DNA of 64,000 nucleotides from G963675935 sp963675935 (GTDB taxonomy: Bacteria > Planctomycetota > Planctomycetia > Pirellulales > Thermoguttaceae). The notes below the pieces were generated by a model. That model had not been told where the DNA came from. It did not search any database and saw nothing but the letters and a program-made list of their open reading frames with translations. Location: NCBI GenBank assembly GCA_963675935.2, contig OY780964.2, positions 1-64,000 on the forward strand. The letters are read 5' to 3'. The translations under genes were made by a program, and so were the position numbers. Of this stretch, positions 27,941 to 36,157 are shown piece after piece (within the stretch, counting starts at the first letter, position 1; the number at the start of each line of letters is the position of its first letter).

Positions 27941-29056
27941 CTATGCATCGCGGGCCAGCGGCATGATGACGTAGGCGTAGCCGTCCTCCGTCGCGCAAAC
28001 CGCGGCGCTGTCCGCATTGCGAAGCTCCATCGCAAACGTCTGCTCAAGACTCAACACTTTCAGAAAATCACTGAGGTAGCGGGGATCGAGCGTGATGCTC
28101 AACTCCTCGCCGTCGTAGGCGATCGGCAATTCGACGTGCGACTCGCCGAGTTCCGCGCCGCGAGCGGCCAAAACCACCTTCCCGCCACCGAACGTAAAAT
28201 CGACGCCTCGCCGCTCCTCGCTCGTCACAATCATCGCCTGGCGCACAGCCGCGTAGAATGGGCCGGCTGTCAGGTCGATCTTCACCATGCCCTCGCGGCG
28301 CGGGAATACGTCGCGCCACTTTGGATAGCGCCCCTCGACCAACCGCGAATAGACCGTCACACGGCCGCTGCGGACCAGCACGTCGTTCTCGCGCGCGGCC
28401 AAGTGGATGTTGTCCTCGTTGTCGGCCAAGGCGCGTTCGAGAAGTTGCATCGCGCGGGTCGGAATAATCGTCATCGTGTCGCCCGAGACGTGGCCGCCGA
28501 CCGATTTGGCCGGACTTTCCTGGCGAGCCAAGCGGCGCCCGTCGGTCGCCACGGCCGTCATCATTTCCGGGGCTAATTCGAGCAATACTCCACCCAGGGC
28601 ATAGCGGCTGCTCTCGTTGTCGGTGGCGTAAACCGTGCGGCGGACCACCTCACGAAACGTGCGGGCCGGCAATTCATGGTACTTCTCTTCCGCGAAGGCC
28701 ATCACGGCCGGATACTCGTCGGGATTTTCCGAAGGAAGCTGGAACTCGCTCCGCTGCCCGCGGATGAGCACCTTGCGGCCGTCGCTCTCCAAGCTGAGTT
28801 TTTCATCGGAGCTTTCCGACAGAATTTTGCCGAACCGGTCGCGGGGCAAAACCACGTTTCCGGGCGATTCCACCGAAACGCCCTGCACGTCGATGCGGAT
28901 TCCGACCTCGAGGTCGGTGCTCATCAAAGTCGCGCCCTCGCCGGTAATTTCCAGCTTGACGTTTTGCAGGATGGGCTTCGGGCTGCGCGACGGCGCCACG
29001 CTGGCGGCCATTTGGAAGGCGTGCAGAAGTTTGTCGCGTTCGCAAGTAACTTTCAT
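27941..29056 (-). CDS. dnaN: DNA polymerase III beta subunit (sliding clamp)
   Basis: The 371-residue protein has the normal clamp length and three repeats. The start MKVTCERDKLLHAFQMAASV, the LMSTDLEVGIRIDVQGVS stretch, VATDGRRLARQESP in domain 2 and the C-terminal YAYVIMPLARDA are typical. It encircles DNA and tethers polymerase III and many repair enzymes. It lies downstream of dnaA and upstream of the dciA-like gene. Confidence 0.97.
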   Translation of the reverse strand: MKVTCERDKLLHAFQMAASVAPSRSPKPILQNVKLEITGEGATLMSTDLEVGIRIDVQGVSVESPGNVVLPRDRFGKILSESSDEKLSLESDGRKVLIRGQRSEFQLPSENPDEYPAVMAFAEEKYHELPARTFREVVRRTVYATDNESSRYALGGVLLELAPEMMTAVATDGRRLARQESPAKSVGGHVSGDTMTIIPTRAMQLLERALADNEDNIHLAARENDVLVRSGRVTVYSRLVEGRYPKWRDVFPRREGMVKIDLTAGPFYAAVRQAMIVTSEERRGVDFTFGGGKVVLAARGAELGESHVELPIAYDGEELSITLDPRYLSDFLKVLSLEQTFAMELRNADSAAVCATEDGYAYVIMPLARDA

Positions 29057-29333
29057 GGGCCGATTCTTCCTTTCTTGTATTTTTATATTCTTTAAACTAG
29101 CAGCAGTATTAGTACGCCGTGGTCAAGTGTTGGCAGCCGCCGCGCCAATTGCCGTAACGGTTGTGCGCGGCGGGGTTTGGGGTTTGCCGCGGCTCCGATT
29201 TCCCGGTTGATAAAGTGTTGCCGTGCTGTTGGTGAAGTGTTGTTGGGTTGTTGATGGTTGAAGGTTTATCTCTCGCGATGAATTTCGGTGTTCGTTGCCG
29301 CCCGGATTTTGCCGAGGCATCAACAGCCGGCCG
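29057..29333. other. dnaA-dnaN gap, candidate replication origin
   Basis: The 277-bp gap has an A+T-rich run at about 29068-29098 (TTTCTTGTATTTTTATATTC and continuation), unusual in this GC-rich window and suited to be an unwinding element. Three copies of AAGTGTTG (29125-29132, 29213-29220, 29235-29242) read in one orientation. A near-consensus DnaA box TTTTCCACA lies just inside the dnaA 3' end (about 29339-29347). Origin assignment is inference from gene context plus these features. Confidence 0.5.
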
Positions 29334-30413
29334 TCATGTTTTCCACAATGTTTTTTGCAGCCGGTCAACAGCCTCGCGGACCGCGGGGTCGTTGACGATA
29401 AGCTCCTCCGTCTTGCGGCAGCCGTGCATCACCGTCGAGTGGTCGCGGCCGCCGAAATAATCGCCGATTTTGTCGAGGCTCTCGTCGGTGAGCCGCCGGG
29501 CAAGGTAAATAGCCACGCCGCGCCCGACGACCAACGCGCGGCGGCGAACCGGGCTGCGCAGGTCGGCCAACCGCAACGAAAAATGCCGGGCCGTCGCCAA
29601 GGCGATTTCGTGCAGCGTGGGCTGCCGGCCCCGGCAGCGATCGGCAACGTATTGCCGGGCGGTTTCCTCGTCAAGCCGCCCCTTGCCCAATTCGGCTGGC
29701 ATGGCCAACTGGAGCAAGGCGCCGGCCAACTCCGGGGCCGTGCCCAAAATGCCCTCGGCCAGCACACGGGCCACCGGCTCCGGCAGCGGGATGCCGCGCA
29801 TCGAGGCCAACTGCCGGAGAATGGCCAAACGGGCCTCGGGACCGGGCGGCGCCAAGGGAATCGCCAACCCGGCCGTCAGACGGCTCTGCAACGCCGGCAC
29901 GATGCCCGTCAGATGAACCGGCGGGACCGAAGCCGTTACGACCATCCAGCGGCCTTCAGCGACCAACGTGTCCAATGTGTGTATCAATTCCTCCTGGGCG
30001 CTAAGTTTGCCCGACTTTCCCGTGGCCAATCGGCCGAGGTCTTCGACGATCAAAAGGTCGGCCCCGCGATGCTTCGTCCGGAACTCCTCGACGGCCTGGG
30101 TTTCGATGGCGTCGGCCAATTCGCGGGCGAAATCGACGGCCGTGGTGCAAACCACGCGGGCCCGGCGGTCGCGGGCCTTCCACGCCGCGGCCAGACCTTG
30201 GGCGATGTGCGACTTGCCCGTCCCGCTCCGCCCGTAAATGACCAGCGGGTTGTAGCCGTTGGCTGGTTCTTCGACGACCGAGCGGACGGCGGTTTCGACG
30301 AGCCGGTTTTCTGGCCCGGCGAGGAAACAGCCCGGCTGCGTCGCGCCGCTTTCCGGGGCGGCGGAATCGAGCATTCTCCCCGGCAGGGGGATGTTTGCAA
30401 CACCGTCCACCAT
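29334..30413 (-). CDS. dnaA: Chromosomal replication initiator DnaA (short form)
   Basis: The 359-residue protein has AAA+ domain III: LVIYGRSGTGKSHIAQGLA (Walker A), LLIVEDLGRLATGKSGKL (Walker B, with Val-Glu-Asp where Ile-Asp-Asp is more usual), VVTASVPPVHL (sensor 1) and LQSRLTAGLAIPLAPPGPE. Domain IV has the DnaA-box-binding signature GGRDHSTVMHGCRKTEEL. Domain I is essentially absent: only about 35 residues precede the AAA+ core, so it is roughly 90 residues shorter than the usual 450. Domain I normally binds helicase and regulators, so these contacts must differ, perhaps through the nearby DciA-like protein. Confidence 0.9.
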   Translation of the reverse strand: MVDGVANIPLPGRMLDSAAPESGATQPGCFLAGPENRLVETAVRSVVEEPANGYNPLVIYGRSGTGKSHIAQGLAAAWKARDRRARVVCTTAVDFARELADAIETQAVEEFRTKHRGADLLIVEDLGRLATGKSGKLSAQEELIHTLDTLVAEGRWMVVTASVPPVHLTGIVPALQSRLTAGLAIPLAPPGPEARLAILRQLASMRGIPLPEPVARVLAEGILGTAPELAGALLQLAMPAELGKGRLDEETARQYVADRCRGRQPTLHEIALATARHFSLRLADLRSPVRRRALVVGRGVAIYLARRLTDESLDKIGDYFGGRDHSTVMHGCRKTEELIVNDPAVREAVDRLQKTLWKT

Positions 30414-30510
30414 GTCGGCTCCGTCCTCATTTTTGGAAGCGGTTATTGTATCATTTTTTGGGAAAAGATACGAGGTGGCCGAAGGGAAAAGAATGGGTGT
30501 ATGGATGTTT

Positions 30511-30579
30511 GTTTAGCCGGCGAGCTTGCTCGCCGCGTGGATTGCCACAAAGCGCGGCGAACAAGTTCGCCGGCTAAAC
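30511..30579. repeat. Palindrome, GCCGGCGAAC family, copy 3
   Basis: GTTTAGCCGGCGAGCTTGCT and its imperfect complement AACAAGTTCGCCGGCTAAAC enclose a short loop. It lies between the divergent dnaA and S41 protease genes. Confidence 0.85.
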
Positions 30580-30645
30580 GGGGGAATGGCGGCGTTCCCA
30601 CCGGTGCTTGCCTTGCCCGCGCGATCCAGGGTAGGATAGTTCTCC

Positions 30646-31905
30646 ATGTCGCGACGTAATTTGCTGATTCTGATCGTCGTCGCGCTCGTGGCGGCGTTTT
30701 GCCACCATCGGGTGCAGAAAAACCCCTATGTCCGCGTCCTGGCCGAGGCCATGGCCACGGTCGAAAACCGCGCGCTCGATCCGGTCGGCGACCAAAAACT
30801 GTTCGAGGGGGCCATGACCGGAATGGTCGAGCAGTTGGACGACTATTCCGACTATATCCCCGCAGCCCAAATGTCGGAGTTTCACGAAACCATCGACGGC
30901 CAGTTTGGCGGCGTTGGCATCCGGATCGGCGTCGATCCCGACACCAAGCAATTAAAAGTCTTGAGCCCCTTGGCCGGCTGGGCGGCGGCCCGCGCCGGCA
31001 TTCTCGCCGGCGACCGCATCCTGCGGATCGGCGAGGCCAGCACCCAGGGGATGTCGATCGACGATGCCTCGCTCCTGCTGCGCGGCAAGCCCGGCTCGAC
31101 GGTGTCGCTCACCATCGTGCACGAAGGCCAGACGAAACCGGTCACCCTCGCCCTGGTCCGCGAGATCATCCATGAAGACACGGTGCTGGGCGACACCCGC
31201 AACGCCGACGGTACCTGGAACTTTTGGCTCGAGGGCAGTGATCGGATCGGCTACATTCGCATCGCCAGCTTCACCGACGACACAATCATTGAATTGCGCG
31301 ACGCCTTGGCGCGGTTGGCCGCGGGCGGCATGCGTGGGCTGGTGCTCGATTTGCGCGACAACCCAGGCGGATACGTCGACGCCGCCGTCGAGGTCTGCGA
31401 TTTGTTCGTGAAATCCGGCGTGATTGTTTCGACGCGCCGGCGCGAGGGCCGCGTCTTCAAAACGGTCATGGCCAGCGGCAATGCCCCTTATGCCGATTTG
31501 CCCATCGTCGTGCTGGTCAATCAGGAATCGGCCAGCGCGGCCGAGATCGTGGCTGCTTGTCTGCAAGACAACGCTCGGGCGATGGTCGTCGGCCAACGCA
31601 GTTTTGGCAAGGGCACCGTTCAAGAGGTGATCTATTTGCCCGAGGGCTGCGGGGCGATGAAAATCACCACGGCGAGCTACTGGCGGCCAAGCGGCCGAAA
31701 CATCCACCGTTCGCGCAAGGCGACCGGCAAAGACGACTGGGGCGTTTCGCCGGACAAAGGCTGTGAAGTGCCGCTCGACGAGGCCGAATTTCTTCGTTGG
31801 CAGGCGTGGCGCGCCCAGCGCGACGTGCATCAGGCGACCGGCGAAAAGCCGTTCGTCGATCGGCAGCTTCAGCGTGCGGTCGAGTGCGTGGAAAAGAAGA
31901 AATAA
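30646..31905 (+). CDS. S41 family C-terminal processing protease
   Basis: The 419-residue protein begins with a signal-anchor helix (RRNLLILIVVALVAAF). A PDZ domain follows (FGGVGIRIGVDPDTKQLKVL, AGILAGDRILRIGEAS). The peptidase core carries the nucleophile in NQESASAAEIVAACLQD and the general base Lys in GQRSFGKGTVQEVIYLPEG, about 27 residues on, the CtpA-type Ser-Lys pair. It should act in the periplasm-like space on C-termini of exported proteins. The gene stands alone, divergent from dnaA, followed by a nested palindromic element. Confidence 0.92.
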   Translation: MSRRNLLILIVVALVAAFCHHRVQKNPYVRVLAEAMATVENRALDPVGDQKLFEGAMTGMVEQLDDYSDYIPAAQMSEFHETIDGQFGGVGIRIGVDPDTKQLKVLSPLAGWAAARAGILAGDRILRIGEASTQGMSIDDASLLLRGKPGSTVSLTIVHEGQTKPVTLALVREIIHEDTVLGDTRNADGTWNFWLEGSDRIGYIRIASFTDDTIIELRDALARLAAGGMRGLVLDLRDNPGGYVDAAVEVCDLFVKSGVIVSTRRREGRVFKTVMASGNAPYADLPIVVLVNQESASAAEIVAACLQDNARAMVVGQRSFGKGTVQEVIYLPEGCGAMKITTASYWRPSGRNIHRSRKATGKDDWGVSPDKGCEVPLDEAEFLRWQAWRAQRDVHQATGEKPFVDRQLQRAVECVEKKK

Positions 31906-31910
31906 CCCAT

Positions 31911-32064
31911 GTAAAGCCGCGACCAGTGGTCGCGGATGTAACCGTTCACGAAGCACACCGTCATTCTGAGCGCAGCGAAGAATCTCGTCTGGGTTGCGAT
32001 CTCACGGAAGATTCTTCGCTGCGCTCAGAATGACGGTGTTTTTCCGGTTACGCCGCGGCTTTAC
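31911..32064. repeat. Palindrome GTAAAGCCGCGACC split by a MITE
   Basis: The outer arms GTAAAGCCGCGACC (31911-31924) and its complement, ending CGCGGCTTTAC (32054-32064), were once one short palindrome. The MITE at 31938-32051 lies inside it. Removing the MITE with one 9-bp copy regenerates a continuous GTAAAGCCGCGACCA...GGTCGCGGCTTTAC hairpin. Confidence 0.75.
31938..32051. mobile_element. MITE (HSERSEES core) nested in another palindrome
   Basis: The left end reads GTAACCGTTCACG, the right end reverse-complemented reads GTAACCGG, and the core is GTCATTCTGAGCGCAGCGAA with its complement. Flanks are GTCGCGGAT (31929-31937) and GCCGCGGCT (32052-32060), 7 of 9 identical, which fits an old 9-bp duplication. 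Confidence 0.65.
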
Positions 32065-32142
32065 AAGCACCATGCAAAACATGGGCTGGGGTGGCAGTTC
32101 AACGGCCACCCCAACGTAAATTGCACGAAAGAATCATCGTTC

Positions 32143-34221
32143 TCACGCCCGCAATTCCGCCCCGTGCTCCGTGCGGCACGCGGCGACAACCGCATCGCGA
32201 ACCTCGTCGGCCTGCCCGCTGGTGAGCGTGCCCTCGGGCCGGCGGAGCGAAATTGAGAACAGCAGGCTCTTCTTGCCTTCGCCGAGCCGCTTGGCGTCGC
32301 GGTAGGTGTCGCGATATTCCAACGACTCGAAGCAGGGACCGCCGTGCCGGCGCACGGTCGCCGCGACGTCGGCCCAGCGAACCGATTCGGCGACCACGAG
32401 GTTCAAGTCGCGCGTCACCGCCGGATAAGGCGACTGCACCGCGCATCGCGGAACCAGATCGGCGGCCTCGACCAGCGGGGCGAGCCGGATTTCGGCCACG
32501 GTCGCTGGCCCGCGAAGATCGAACTGCCCGATGGCTTCGGCCGTCAATTGGCCGACGTAGCCGAGCCGCTCGCCGCCGAGCCGCAAGACGCACGCGGCGG
32601 CCGGATCGAGCACGGCGATGCCGGACAGGTCGGATTCCAAGGGCGTCGTCACTTTTAACTCGGCAAGAACAGTTTCGACGACGCCCTTTACGGCCGCGTA
32701 ATCGCGCTGGCTGACGACGGCCAGCATCTGTTCCTCGCGCGGCAGTTCGGCGCCTTGCGGCAGATAGACCCGGGCGATCTCGAACAGTTCGATTTCCGAG
32801 TTGGCCAGCGTCTCGTTGGTTCGCCGCGCGGCCAGCAGGCTCGGCACGATGCTGCGGCGGAGGCAATTCGCCCCACGGATGACCGGCATTGCGCTGCGCA
32901 GCGGCTCGGCCTCGGTCCAAGGACTCATCGACGCGGAGGCCGTTTCATCGACCACGCTGAGCGTCAGGGCCTCGTCGAAGCCCACGGCGCAGAGCGTGCG
33001 GCGCACCCGCTCGATCACCCGATCGTCGCGCCGCCGGGCCGAAGGGACCATCGGCACGCCGACGTCTTCGGGAATCGAGTCGTAGCCGTGGATGCGTCCG
33101 ACTTCCTCGATCAGGTCGATTTCGCGTGAAAGATCGCGCCGCCAACTCGGCGGGACGACGGAGATAGAGTGGGAGAGGGGGAGAGGGGGAGAGTGGGAGA
33201 ATTTCTGATTTGCCGCTTGCGGCTTCGCACTCTCCACTGCTTCATTTCCCAGCGCCAGCAAAATCTCTCGCACGCGCTCGGCCGGCACGTCGATGCCCAA
33301 TATCCGCTTGAGCTGCGACAATCGCAACGTGATCGGCTCGCGCGAGGGCGGCGCCTGGCCGACATCGACGACCCCGGCGGCAAGTTCGCCTCCAGCCAAT
33401 TCCAGAATCAACTCGCAGCAGCGGCGGCTTGCCCAATCGAGCCCCTCGGGATCGACCCGGCGCTCGAACCGATACGACGAATCGCTGTGCAGGTTGAGCG
33501 TTCGGGCGGTGTTGCGGATCGAAACCGGATCGAACTCGGCGGCTTCGACCAGCACGTCGCGGGTCGAGTCGCCGATCTCCGTTTGCGCGCCGCCCATCAC
33601 GCCGGCGACGGCCACCGGACGCCGGGCGTCGCAAATCATGCACATTTCCGGCGTCAGATTGTAGGTCTTGTGGTCGATGGCCTCGATCACCTCGCCCGGC
33701 TTCGGCCGGCGAACGATGATCTCGCCGCCAACGAGTTTGCCGAAATCGAATGTGTGCAGCGGCTGGCCGCATTCCATCAGAACGTAGTTGCTAATGTCAA
33801 CGACGTTGTTGATCGGGGTGATGCTGACCGCGTCGAGCCGGCGGCTCATCCACTTGGGGCTTGGCCCGATCTTCACGCCGCGAACGACCCGCGCGGTGTA
33901 TCGCAGGCAGAGGTCGGGGCATTCGATCCGAACTTTCACAAGATCATCAACTGATGAAGTAGCCGGAGGCAAAGCGGCCTCCGGTTGCGCGGCGGGAATC
34001 TTCAATTCGCATCCAAAAAGCACCGACACTTCGCGGGCGATGCCGATGTGCCCGAGGCAGTCGGGCCGGTTGCTGGTCACTTCGAGGTCGATGGCCAGAT
34101 CGCCGGCGACTTCCGTGGTGCTTTCGTGGTTCAGCCCGGCCATCATCAGCCGCCGGGTCAATTCCTCGACCGGCATGTCGAGCGGCACGTATTGTTTCAG
34201 CCAGTTCCAGGAAACGATCAT
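32143..34221 (-). CDS. pheT: Phenylalanine-tRNA ligase beta subunit
   Basis: The 692-residue protein has B3/B4 editing (ALTLSVV region and VSITPINNVVDISNYVLMEC), B5 (RRDLSREIDLIEEVGRIHGYD) and the anticodon-binding FDX-ACB domain at the end (FESLEYRDTYRDAKRLGEGK). The N-terminal tRNA-binding OB domain of the long form is missing, since editing-type sequence begins after about 75 residues. Together with PheS it charges tRNA-Phe. About residues 330-356 (AANQKFSHSPPLPLSHSISV) are encoded by a purine-rich repeat and are unlike other PheT. pheS lies 119 bp upstream. Confidence 0.95.
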   Translation of the reverse strand: MIVSWNWLKQYVPLDMPVEELTRRLMMAGLNHESTTEVAGDLAIDLEVTSNRPDCLGHIGIAREVSVLFGCELKIPAAQPEAALPPATSSVDDLVKVRIECPDLCLRYTARVVRGVKIGPSPKWMSRRLDAVSITPINNVVDISNYVLMECGQPLHTFDFGKLVGGEIIVRRPKPGEVIEAIDHKTYNLTPEMCMICDARRPVAVAGVMGGAQTEIGDSTRDVLVEAAEFDPVSIRNTARTLNLHSDSSYRFERRVDPEGLDWASRRCCELILELAGGELAAGVVDVGQAPPSREPITLRLSQLKRILGIDVPAERVREILLALGNEAVESAKPQAANQKFSHSPPLPLSHSISVVPPSWRRDLSREIDLIEEVGRIHGYDSIPEDVGVPMVPSARRRDDRVIERVRRTLCAVGFDEALTLSVVDETASASMSPWTEAEPLRSAMPVIRGANCLRRSIVPSLLAARRTNETLANSEIELFEIARVYLPQGAELPREEQMLAVVSQRDYAAVKGVVETVLAELKVTTPLESDLSGIAVLDPAAACVLRLGGERLGYVGQLTAEAIGQFDLRGPATVAEIRLAPLVEAADLVPRCAVQSPYPAVTRDLNLVVAESVRWADVAATVRRHGGPCFESLEYRDTYRDAKRLGEGKKSLLFSISLRRPEGTLTSGQADEVRDAVVAACRTEHGAELRA
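33157..33235. repeat. Purine-rich repeat inside pheT
   Basis: GAGTGGGAGAGGGGGAGAGG and continuation, ending with GGGAGA; a weak complementary arm CACTCTCCACTGC lies near 33227-33239. In pheT it encodes HSPPLPLSHS with no stops. Confidence 0.65.
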
Positions 34222-34258
34222 GGGAGGAATTCGGGATTAGGGATTAAGAGAAGAGCGG

Positions 34259-34313
34259 CACAATAGGAGCAATGAGAGCTATAGGTCCTATGACTCCCAT
34301 TGCTCCCATCCCC
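34259..34313. repeat. Palindrome, GGGAG...CTCCC type, between pheS and pheT
   Basis: GGAGCAATGAGAGCTATAGG and its complement CCTATGACTCCCATTGCTCC form an imperfect hairpin. A related one lies at 53867-53928. Confidence 0.7.
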
Positions 34314-34340
34314 GCTCCGCTTTGGCCTCTTCCTTAGCAA

Positions 34341-35444
34341 CTAAAACTGGTGCAAAAATCTCACGTCGTTCTTAAACAACTCGCGGATGTCGGTGATCCT
34401 GTGACGCCGGGCGCACGTGCGATCAATGCCCAAGCCAAACGCGAAACCGGTGTACTCCTCGGGATCGTAACCGACCGCCCGCAATACGTTCGGATCGACC
34501 ATGCCGGCCCCGCCCAACTCCATCCAGCCGTCTTGCCAGCTCATATCGACCTCGACGCTCGGCTCGGTGAACGGGAAGAACGACGGGCGAAAACGGATGT
34601 GAACGTCCGGGTCGAACGCGCTGCGAGCGAACAGCCGAAGTGTGCTCTTCAAGTCGGCCATCGTCACCCCGCGGTCGATCAGCAGGCCCTCGATCTGATG
34701 GAACATCGGGAAATGCGAGGCGTCGGCCGTGTCGGGCCGATAAACACGGCCGCACGAAATGATCCGCACCGGCGGCTTCATCTTCTCCATCACCCGGATT
34801 TGCACCGTGCTGGTTTGGCTGCGAAGCAGGAACGAAGAGTGGGAGAGTGGGAGAGCGGGAGAGTGGGAGATTCCTACTCGATCCTCTTCTCCTTGTCTCC
34901 TCTTCTCCCCTTCTCCTCCTCTCCCACTCTTCGTTCCATCCTGTTCGAGATAGAAATTTTCGAGCGGATCGCGAGCCGGATGCGCCAGCGGGATGTTCAA
35001 GGCGTCGAAATTGTGCCAGGGGTCTTCCACCTCCGGCCCCTCGACGGCCGTGAAACCCAGCCGGCCCATGATCTCCTTCAACTCGTCGATCGTCTGCGTG
35101 ATCGGATGCAAACGGCCGAGCCGACGCGGAACGCCGGGCACCGTGGGGTCGAACGCCTGCGCGACGGCCGCGGGCCGCGCGACGGCGGCCAACCGTGCGA
35201 CGGCCGACTCGTGCGCGGTCTCGATCGCCTGCTTGACCTCATGGAACCGCTTGCCGGCGGCGGGTTTGTCGGCTTTTTCGACCGCGCCGAGACCTTTTTG
35301 CGCGGCCTTCAAGCGACCGCTTTTCGCCCCGAGGAACTCGACGCGCGCGGCTTCCACCGCGGCGGCGTCGCCGGCCGAGGAGAACGCGGCCTCGGCGTCG
35401 CGGGCCAAACTGTCAAGTTCCGTCAGATAATTGGACAGAGACAT
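34341..35444 (-). CDS. pheS: Phenylalanine-tRNA ligase alpha subunit
   Basis: The 367-residue protein is a class II synthetase subunit: motif 1 region (LHPITQTIDELKEIMGRLGF), motif 2 (IRVMEKMKPPVRIISCGRVY, then FHQIEGLLIDRGVTM) and motif 3 (EEYTGFAFGLGIDRTCARRH). It binds Phe and ATP. Residues 170-203 (codons from 34937 down to 34836) are an extra 34-residue Gly/Arg/Ser/Pro-rich loop coded by a palindromic repeat; without it the length would be about 333, the usual size. It is the first gene of pheS-pheT and lies 270 bp downstream of rplT. Confidence 0.95.
   Translation of the reverse strand: MSLSNYLTELDSLARDAEAAFSSAGDAAAVEAARVEFLGAKSGRLKAAQKGLGAVEKADKPAAGKRFHEVKQAIETAHESAVARLAAVARPAAVAQAFDPTVPGVPRRLGRLHPITQTIDELKEIMGRLGFTAVEGPEVEDPWHNFDALNIPLAHPARDPLENFYLEQDGTKSGRGGEGEKRRQGEEDRVGISHSPALPLSHSSFLLRSQTSTVQIRVMEKMKPPVRIISCGRVYRPDTADASHFPMFHQIEGLLIDRGVTMADLKSTLRLFARSAFDPDVHIRFRPSFFPFTEPSVEVDMSWQDGWMELGGAGMVDPNVLRAVGYDPEEYTGFAFGLGIDRTCARRHRITDIRELFKNDVRFLHQF
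34836..34937. repeat. 102-bp palindromic repeat, in frame inside pheS
   Basis: The left arm AGAGTGGGAGAGTGGGAGAG and right arm CTCCTCTCCCACTCTTCGTT with its inner part are inverted repeats, extended outside to GGAACGAAG/CTTCGTTCC. The insert is exactly 34 codons and has no stop in the pheS frame. Relatives are in pheT and the ABC permease gene. Confidence 0.75.
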
Positions 35445-35498
35445 GGAAACAATACCACGAAGACGTGAAAAAGTTTAGAAACCACAGACGAACACCAT

Positions 35499-35668
35499 CG
35501 TAGGTTATGCTATTATCGAGTGTCAGAAAAGCTAAGTCACATTGTACCGTTTAGCCGGCGAACTTGTTCGCCGCGGATTTGGCCGAACTCGCCGAGCATC
35601 CGCGGCGAACAAGTTCGCCGGCTAAACAACGCGCCTGACATTCAATAGTCTTGAAAGCATAACCTACG
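35499..35668. repeat. Element with CGTAGGTTATGCT ends
   Basis: The 13-bp terminal inverted repeat CGTAGGTTATGCT is present at both ends, around a GCCGGCGAAC-family palindrome (35549-35627). The inner arms (GTGTCAG/CTGACATTC) extend the symmetry. A single end (AGCATAACCTACG) is also found at 57309-57321, just before the ABC-F gene. Confidence 0.7.
35549..35627. repeat. Palindrome, GCCGGCGAAC family, copy 4
   Basis: GTTTAGCCGGCGAACTTGTT and its complement AACAAGTTCGCCGGCTAAAC, perfect over 20 bp, nested in the CGTAGGTTATGCT element. Confidence 0.9.
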
Positions 35669-35714
35669 ACGGCTTCTTTTCACGTCTCGCAAGTTCTTCG
35701 CGGCAAGGGCGGAT

Positions 35715-36071
35715 TTACTTACCCAGGGCTTTTTTGGCCAAATCGACGACCGCCTCGAAGCCTTGCGGATCGACGACGGCCATGTCGGCCAGAACCTTGC
35801 GGTCCAGCTCGATGTTGGCCTTGATCAGCCCGGCGATGAAGTCGGCGTAGCGGAGGCCCAAGGCGCGCGACGCGGCGTTGATGCGGATGATCCACAGCCG
35901 GCGGAAATCACGCTTGCGATTGCGGCGGTCGCGATAGGCGTAGACGCCGGCGCGGACGAGGTTTTCTTTCGCGGTTCGCAGCAGGCGGCGACGACCGCCG
36001 ACATAACCGCTGGCCTTCTTGAACAGGCGTTTTTTAGCCTGATTGCGGGCGGCGCCCTTTGTGGTTCTCAT
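35715..36071 (-). CDS. rplT: 50S ribosomal protein L20
   Basis: The 118-residue product matches L20 in length and sequence: ARNQAKKRLFKKASGYVGGR, RRLLRTAKENLVRAGVYAYR, RKRDFRRLWIIRINAASRAL. It binds 23S rRNA early in assembly and, in many bacteria, represses its own operon. It lies 158 bp downstream of rpmI, a gap filled with a palindrome. Confidence 0.97.
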   Translation of the reverse strand: MRTTKGAARNQAKKRLFKKASGYVGGRRRLLRTAKENLVRAGVYAYRDRRNRKRDFRRLWIIRINAASRALGLRYADFIAGLIKANIELDRKVLADMAVVDPQGFEAVVDLAKKALGK

Positions 36072-36157
36072 GGCGATACTCTTGGGTTAGTGCGGAAACC
36101 AGGCCCTTCCCACACCGGGGGAAGCGTTTTGGGATGCCCGTTCCGCTGGTAATGTTG

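Noticed and set aside
34829..34946. Target duplication around the pheS insert
   Set aside because: The flanks (CAGGAACGA and TCGTTCCAT) are inverted, not direct, repeats. I therefore make no claim about how this element entered.
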